Source of the DNA: JBOFOR01 sp051654865
GTDB taxonomy: Bacteria > Bacillota > Clostridia > Peptostreptococcales > Peptostreptococcaceae
Length of the DNA: 18,439 nucleotides
Assembly (NCBI GenBank): GCA_051654865.1
Contig: JBOFYV010000071.1
Location: 1-18,439, forward strand
Direction: 5' to 3'
Shown here: in pieces, positions 14,508 through 18,439 of the stretch
Layout: each line of letters opens with the position of its first letter
Position numbering within the stretch: position 1 is the first letter of the stretch
Program-made: the position numbers and the translations under genes
The notes under the pieces: model-generated
What the model saw: only the letters and a program-made list of their open reading frames with translations
Database searches by the model: none
What the model was told of the DNA's origin: nothing

Positions 14508-15320
14508 ATGAAGATAGCAGTATTAGTAAAAGTAGTACCGAATACAGATGAATTTAAATACGATTATGAAAAAAACATATTAATTAGATCTAATATAAAA
14601 ATGATTTTAAATCCAGATGATGCATGTGCTATAGAATATGCACTTAAACTAAAAGATAAAGATGAAAATGCTACTATAGAATTAATAACTATGGCTCCTA
14701 GAAGTGTCATTTCCATACTAGAAGACCTATTAAGAAGAAATATAGACAAAGCAACACTTATAAGTGATAAAAAGTTCCAAGGAAGTGATACTTTTGCAAC
14801 TAGTATGATACTTTCTAAATACATAGAAGGTGAGAAATATGATTTAATATTAGGTGGAACTAATACACTTGATGGTGATACAGGTCATGTAATTAATCAA
14901 GTAGCAGAATGTTTAGATATATGGAGTTTTTCAAATGTATTAGATTTTAATGTAAAAGAAGAGGGCATAAGCTTTAAAGCAATTATGGATGATGACATTA
15001 TAGAGTGTGAGTACAATAAAAGTACAGACGAAACTATAATGTTTGGTATAACTAGAGATAGTAAGAAAAAATTAAGATATACAAGATATGACGATTTAAA
15101 GTTAGATGTAAGTCATAAAATGAACATTATAGACAATGAGACTCTTAAAGTAGATGAAAATATAATTGGACTAACAGGATCTCCTACTAAGGTAAAAAAG
15201 ACATTTACTAAAACTTATGTTAAATCGGAAAAAGAATTAGTAAGAAATGATGAAGAAGGAATACAAAAAGTCTATGATTTACTTATAAATAAGGGAGTAA
15301 TAGCGCAATGTACAAGATAA
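14508..15320 (+). CDS. etfB: Electron transfer flavoprotein beta subunit
   Basis: The protein has 270 residues. The EtfB start KIAVLVKVVPNTDEFKYD is followed by NPDD at 35-38 and AIEYALKLKD, all family-typical. DGDTGHVINQVAE from 122 matches the (A/L)DGDT form of Etf groups that carry a second FAD and perform electron bifurcation. The non-bifurcating mitochondrial type has a DDDxNQ form there instead. This comparison is from memory and unverified. Together with EtfA it would take electrons from the FAD oxidase encoded two genes upstream. GGGGGAA precedes the ATG. The 3' end overlaps etfA by 13 bases, so the two are translationally coupled. Confidence 0.93.
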   Translation: MKIAVLVKVVPNTDEFKYDYEKNILIRSNIKMILNPDDACAIEYALKLKDKDENATIELITMAPRSVISILEDLLRRNIDKATLISDKKFQGSDTFATSMILSKYIEGEKYDLILGGTNTLDGDTGHVINQVAECLDIWSFSNVLDFNVKEEGISFKAIMDDDIIECEYNKSTDETIMFGITRDSKKKLRYTRYDDLKLDVSHKMNIIDNETLKVDENIIGLTGSPTKVKKTFTKTYVKSEKELVRNDEEGIQKVYDLLINKGVIAQCTR

Positions 15321-16267
15321 TGATATATTTAGAAAATGACTCTATAAATAATTGCTTAGATCTAATAGAAGCTGCAAATATAATCGCAACAAATAAAGAG
15401 GACTATAAACTTTATGGAGTTGGAATTAATATTGAAGAAGATAGATGCAAAAATAAATTAGACTACTTAATAAATATAAAAGAAGACATTATAAAATATG
15501 ATACCAAAACTATATCAAAATGCATAAAAGAAATTTCAGATGAGCATAACTTTGATTGTATACTTGTAAGTGCTAATGATACTGGAAGAATGATAGCACC
15601 TAGAATTGCAATGGCACTAAAAGCAGGAATAGTAGCAGATGTAACTGAATTAGAGGTAGAAAATGATAATGTGGTTATGATAAGACCAGCATTTGATGGC
15701 AAAATAATGGCAGGTATAGTTTGTGACAAAGACAAAACTGCTATTAGTAGTATAAGGCCTGGAATATTTAAATATAATCATAAAGAAGACAAAGTAACTA
15801 CAATAATAGACTTTAATCTAAGTGAAAAAAATGAACAAAAACTAAAAATAACTTCATCCATTAAAAAATCACAGTCAAATGATATAAGAGATAGTGATTT
15901 TTTAATATCTTTTGGAGGAGGAGTTAATTCTAATTTTGATAAAATATATGATTTAGCGAGATTATGTGGAGCTACTGTAAGTGCAAGTAGAAGAGCTGTG
16001 GACAATAGATATGCAAATAGAAATATACAGGTAGGTCAATCTGGTAAAATAGTATCACCTAAAGTGTATATTGCATTAGGTATATATGGATCAATACAAC
16101 ATATAGAAGGTTTAAAGAATGTAGATTCAATAATTAGTGTTAATATAGATCCAAAGTCAGCTATATGTTCTTTATCAGATATTACTGTTGAAGGTGATGC
16201 AATAGAATTTGTAGAAAAACTAACTGAAAAAATTGAGAATGAAAGTCAAATGTGCACAAGTTTATAA
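15308..16267 (+). CDS. etfA: Electron transfer flavoprotein alpha subunit
   Basis: The protein has 319 residues, the length of EtfA without an extra ferredoxin domain. The N-terminal Rossmann-like half includes DCILVSANDTGRMIAPRIAMALKAGIVADVTELE. The C-terminal FAD-binding domain has ASRRAVDNRY, GQSGKIVSPKVYIALGIYGSIQH (GQSG at 243-246, GIYGSIQH at 258-265) and a DPKSAIC segment. The usual form is GISGAIQH, so Ser is replaced by Tyr and Ala by Ser close to the flavin. That could shift the FAD potential. It overlaps etfB by 13 bases. The heterodimer should shuttle electrons between the operon's FAD oxidase and NAD, ferredoxin or another acceptor. Confidence 0.94.
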   Translation: MYKIMIYLENDSINNCLDLIEAANIIATNKEDYKLYGVGINIEEDRCKNKLDYLINIKEDIIKYDTKTISKCIKEISDEHNFDCILVSANDTGRMIAPRIAMALKAGIVADVTELEVENDNVVMIRPAFDGKIMAGIVCDKDKTAISSIRPGIFKYNHKEDKVTTIIDFNLSEKNEQKLKITSSIKKSQSNDIRDSDFLISFGGGVNSNFDKIYDLARLCGATVSASRRAVDNRYANRNIQVGQSGKIVSPKVYIALGIYGSIQHIEGLKNVDSIISVNIDPKSAICSLSDITVEGDAIEFVEKLTEKIENESQMCTSL

Positions 16268-16316
16268 TTAATGTAATTTGTAATATATTATTATGTCTAT
16301 AAGGGGACGGGGAATT

Positions 16317-17612
16317 ATGATAGAAAAACTTAAGGGTAATAGGTGGTTTTTAGCAATACTTATTGGTATTGCAGGAGGAGTAAGTTTTGAACTTGCGTAT
16401 TTAAAATATAACTATCAACCAGCAATGGAAGCATTAATGGGTCTTACAAGTACACAAGTAGGTATATTAATGAGTACATATGGATTCTTTTCAATGCTTT
16501 TATATGCACCAAGTGGTGTTATTGCAGATAAGTTTAATCAGAGAAAATTGATTTCTATATCATTAGCAGTTACGGGAGCGTTAGGGTTTGTAATGGCTAC
16601 GTATCCGCCGTTTTATGTATTAGTAGCTATTCAAATTTTATGGGCATTTACTACGGTAATGTTTATGTGGTCAGCTACAGTTAAAGCAGTGTCTATACTA
16701 GGTACAAGAGAAGAACAAGGTGCATTACTTGGATTGTCAGAAGGGGCTAGGGGAATTGGATGTCTTATAGCAGCATTCTTTACATTATGGATATTCAACA
16801 AGTTTGGTGCAGAATCAAATCAAGCTAGTTTAAGATCAGTGCTAATCAGTTATGGATCTATAATGATTATACTAGCAGTATTATGTTGGATATTTGTTCC
16901 AGATAGTGAGGTTGTAAAAAAAGAAAAAGAAAATAAAGATAAATCTAAAGGATTATCAGGGTCAAATATTGTAGAAGTTTTAAAATTAAAGACAACTTGG
17001 CTATGTAGTGGGATAATATTTGGAGTTTATGTTGTTTATGCATGTTTAAGTTATACGTCAAGCTATTTAATTGATATATTTGGTATGACTATGGTAACAG
17101 CGACTTTTATAGGTATGATACGTAATCAGGTGATGCGTACATTAAGTCCTCCTATAGCAGGACTAGTAACAGCTAAAACAAGTTTAAAATCACCAACTAA
17201 GATTTTATTAATAGCAGCAGTAGTCAACTTAACATCATTATGTATATTAGTATTTGCACCATCAAAACAATCATTACTTATACCGATGATAGGTGTAGCT
17301 TTAGTTTCATCAATGTGTGTATATGTATCGAGAGGAATGTACTTTGCAACAATAGGAGAAGTGAATACTCCTATAAAAATAACGGGAACTACTATAGGTG
17401 TAGCATCAGTTATAGGTTTCCTACCAGATGCATTTATATATATAATAATAGGTAACTGGCAAGATACACTTCCACCTATACAAGCATATAGAAATATATG
17501 GATAACAGGAGCTTGTGCAACACTAATAGCAATAATATCATCAATGTTGTTGTTAAAGGAAATTAAAAAGATAAATGGAAATGCTAATAAAGATGATTCT
17601 GCAATAGTGTAA
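16317..17612 (+). CDS. MFS transporter
   Basis: The protein has 431 residues from ATG 16317, chosen because GGGGACGGGG lies just upstream, as in the other genes of this operon; an in-frame ATG at 16293 has none. About 12 hydrophobic helices are visible, with a charged central loop (DSEVVKKEKENKDKSKG) between the halves. The MFS signature between helices 2 and 3, GVIADKFNQRKLI, corresponds to G-x-x-x-D-R-x-G-R-R. It would import the pathway's substrate by proton symport or facilitated diffusion. As last gene of the operon it probably sets substrate uptake. The substrate is likely a sugar, polyol or sugar acid, from context only. Confidence 0.88.
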   Translation: MIEKLKGNRWFLAILIGIAGGVSFELAYLKYNYQPAMEALMGLTSTQVGILMSTYGFFSMLLYAPSGVIADKFNQRKLISISLAVTGALGFVMATYPPFYVLVAIQILWAFTTVMFMWSATVKAVSILGTREEQGALLGLSEGARGIGCLIAAFFTLWIFNKFGAESNQASLRSVLISYGSIMIILAVLCWIFVPDSEVVKKEKENKDKSKGLSGSNIVEVLKLKTTWLCSGIIFGVYVVYACLSYTSSYLIDIFGMTMVTATFIGMIRNQVMRTLSPPIAGLVTAKTSLKSPTKILLIAAVVNLTSLCILVFAPSKQSLLIPMIGVALVSSMCVYVSRGMYFATIGEVNTPIKITGTTIGVASVIGFLPDAFIYIIIGNWQDTLPPIQAYRNIWITGACATLIAIISSMLLLKEIKKINGNANKDDSAIV

Positions 17613-17621
17613 TATTTATAG

Positions 17622-17659
17622 GGGCTACCTCATTATAAAACAGTGAGATAGCCCTTTTT
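17622..17659 (+). terminator. Intrinsic terminator of the Etf operon
   Basis: GGGCTACCTCA at 17622-17632 pairs with TGAGATAGCCC at 17644-17654, with one mismatch, and a T5 run follows. It ends the transcript that starts near 10511. Confidence 0.88.
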
Positions 17660-17885
17660 ACATATGAAAAATAATTGAATATTATATATAATACTAAATT
17701 CTGCACTCAAAACCACTTTGTATCACTACATATACTAGAATTAAAATTTAAGATTAATTTCTTTAATAAAGTCTTCATAAAAATATAGTTTTAGTGGACA
17801 CTTAAAAAATAGTGTGAATTAGAGGGATATCAATCATTTGTGATGAATATTTAATAATAAATTAAATGGTATAAGGGGGATTAGT

Positions 17886-18439
17886 ATGAATAGCTTAGAA
17901 GCGAAGGTCAAAGATTATTATGAGCATTATGATGAAGACAATCGATTAATTAAAGATAATTCTCATAATATTGAGTTTATTACAACAACTACATATTTAG
18001 ATAAACATATATCTAAAGGGGATAAGGTTTTAGAAGTAGGAGCAGCAACAGGGCGATATTCATTTTATTTTGCAGAAAATGGATGTGAGGTTACGGCATT
18101 AGAATTATCAGAAAAACACGTAGATATTATGAAAAATAAGCTAACTAACACATCTTTGACTATGGAAGCCATTCAAGGTAATGCTTTGGACTTAAGTAGC
18201 TTTGAAGATGAAACTTACGATTCTATTTTATGTTTAGGACCGATATATCATCTTACAAAAGAAGAAGATAGAATTAAATGTATAAAGGAATGTTTAAGAA
18301 TATTAAAGCCTGGAGGCTTTATAGCAGTTGCATATATTAGTAAATTTGCACATTTCGCAGATATGGTAAAAAGGAATAAAGAAGACATAAATGATATTGG
18401 ACTTCAAAATATAGTTAAGACTGGTGTAGAGTCAAATGA
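17886..18439 (+). CDS. SAM-dependent methyltransferase, N-terminal part
   Basis: The reading frame starts at ATG 17886, with AAGGGGGA about eight bases upstream, and is still open at the right edge after 184 residues. It has the class I methyltransferase motif I, VLEVGAATGRYSFYFAENGCEV, an acidic strand end LELSEKHV, then DSILCLGPIYHLTKEEDR (motif IV region) and LRILKPGGFIAVAYI (motif for strand 5). The GPIYHL form resembles class I small-molecule methyltransferases of the Methyltransf_11/25 type. The substrate is unknown. The 220-base gap before it shows no clear promoter. Confidence 0.85.
   Translation, partial: MNSLEAKVKDYYEHYDEDNRLIKDNSHNIEFITTTTYLDKHISKGDKVLEVGAATGRYSFYFAENGCEVTALELSEKHVDIMKNKLTNTSLTMEAIQGNALDLSSFEDETYDSILCLGPIYHLTKEEDRIKCIKECLRILKPGGFIAVAYISKFAHFADMVKRNKEDINDIGLQNIVKTGVESN

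Noticed and set aside
17675..17692. Promoter TTGAAT...TATAAT upstream of the methyltransferase gene
   Set aside because: The spacer is only 6 bases, far too short for sigma-A.
1..18439. CRISPR arrays, tRNA or rRNA genes, prophage structural genes
   Set aside because: No spaced direct repeats, cloverleaf-type sequences or rRNA motifs were seen on reading through the window.

Overview
The window is AT-rich, with strong GGAGG-type ribosome binding sites, mostly ATA/TTA codons, a group I intron-transposon chimera (IStron), EtfAB genes and an Mrp ATPase with an N-terminal cysteine cluster. This points to a low-GC anaerobic Clostridia genome, most likely Peptostreptococcaceae-like (Clostridioides/Paraclostridium/Romboutsia type). 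That placement is an inference from gene style, not a database match.

Left part (1-4040): the C-terminal end of an AIM24-family protein is followed by a multi-pass membrane protein gene split by an IStron. The upstream exon ends near 1077 and the downstream exon resumes near 2935. Between them lie a left-end hairpin, the conserved core of a group I self-splicing intron (P, Q, R, S elements at about 1205-1470), an intact tnpB RNA-guided nuclease gene, and a structured right end that should also act as the TnpB guide RNA scaffold. Precise splicing would restore a protein of about 514 residues. A small two-helix membrane protein follows.

Middle-left (4080-5460): a GC-richer 85-base imperfect palindrome sits next to a small unrecognised minus-strand gene with a perfect-consensus sigma-A promoter. 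After these comes a lipoprotein carrying an AIG2/gamma-glutamylcyclotransferase-like domain, with its own terminator.

Middle (5612-9536): a tight co-directional cluster encodes an NTF2/SnoaL-like protein, a retinol-dehydrogenase-like SDR, a phytoene-desaturase/retinol-saturase-like FAD oxidoreductase and an Mrp/NBP35 Fe-S cluster carrier. It ends at a bidirectional terminator shared with the convergent regulator gene.

Right (9564-17659): an RpiR-family (HTH + SIS) regulator is transcribed divergently from a six-gene operon: KduD-like SDR, AGPS/D-lactate-dehydrogenase-like FAD oxidase, FGGY carbohydrate kinase, EtfB, EtfA and an MFS transporter. The divergent region holds a good sigma-A promoter, a cre-like site and a perfect palindrome. 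Two intercistronic hairpins divide the operon. The gene set reads as uptake of a small polyol, sugar or sugar acid, NAD- and flavin-linked oxidation, electron transfer to EtfAB and phosphorylation. The substrate cannot be read from the sequence. The EtfB sequence resembles electron-bifurcating types, so this may be an energy-conserving sugar or polyol pathway. The window ends inside a SAM-dependent methyltransferase gene.
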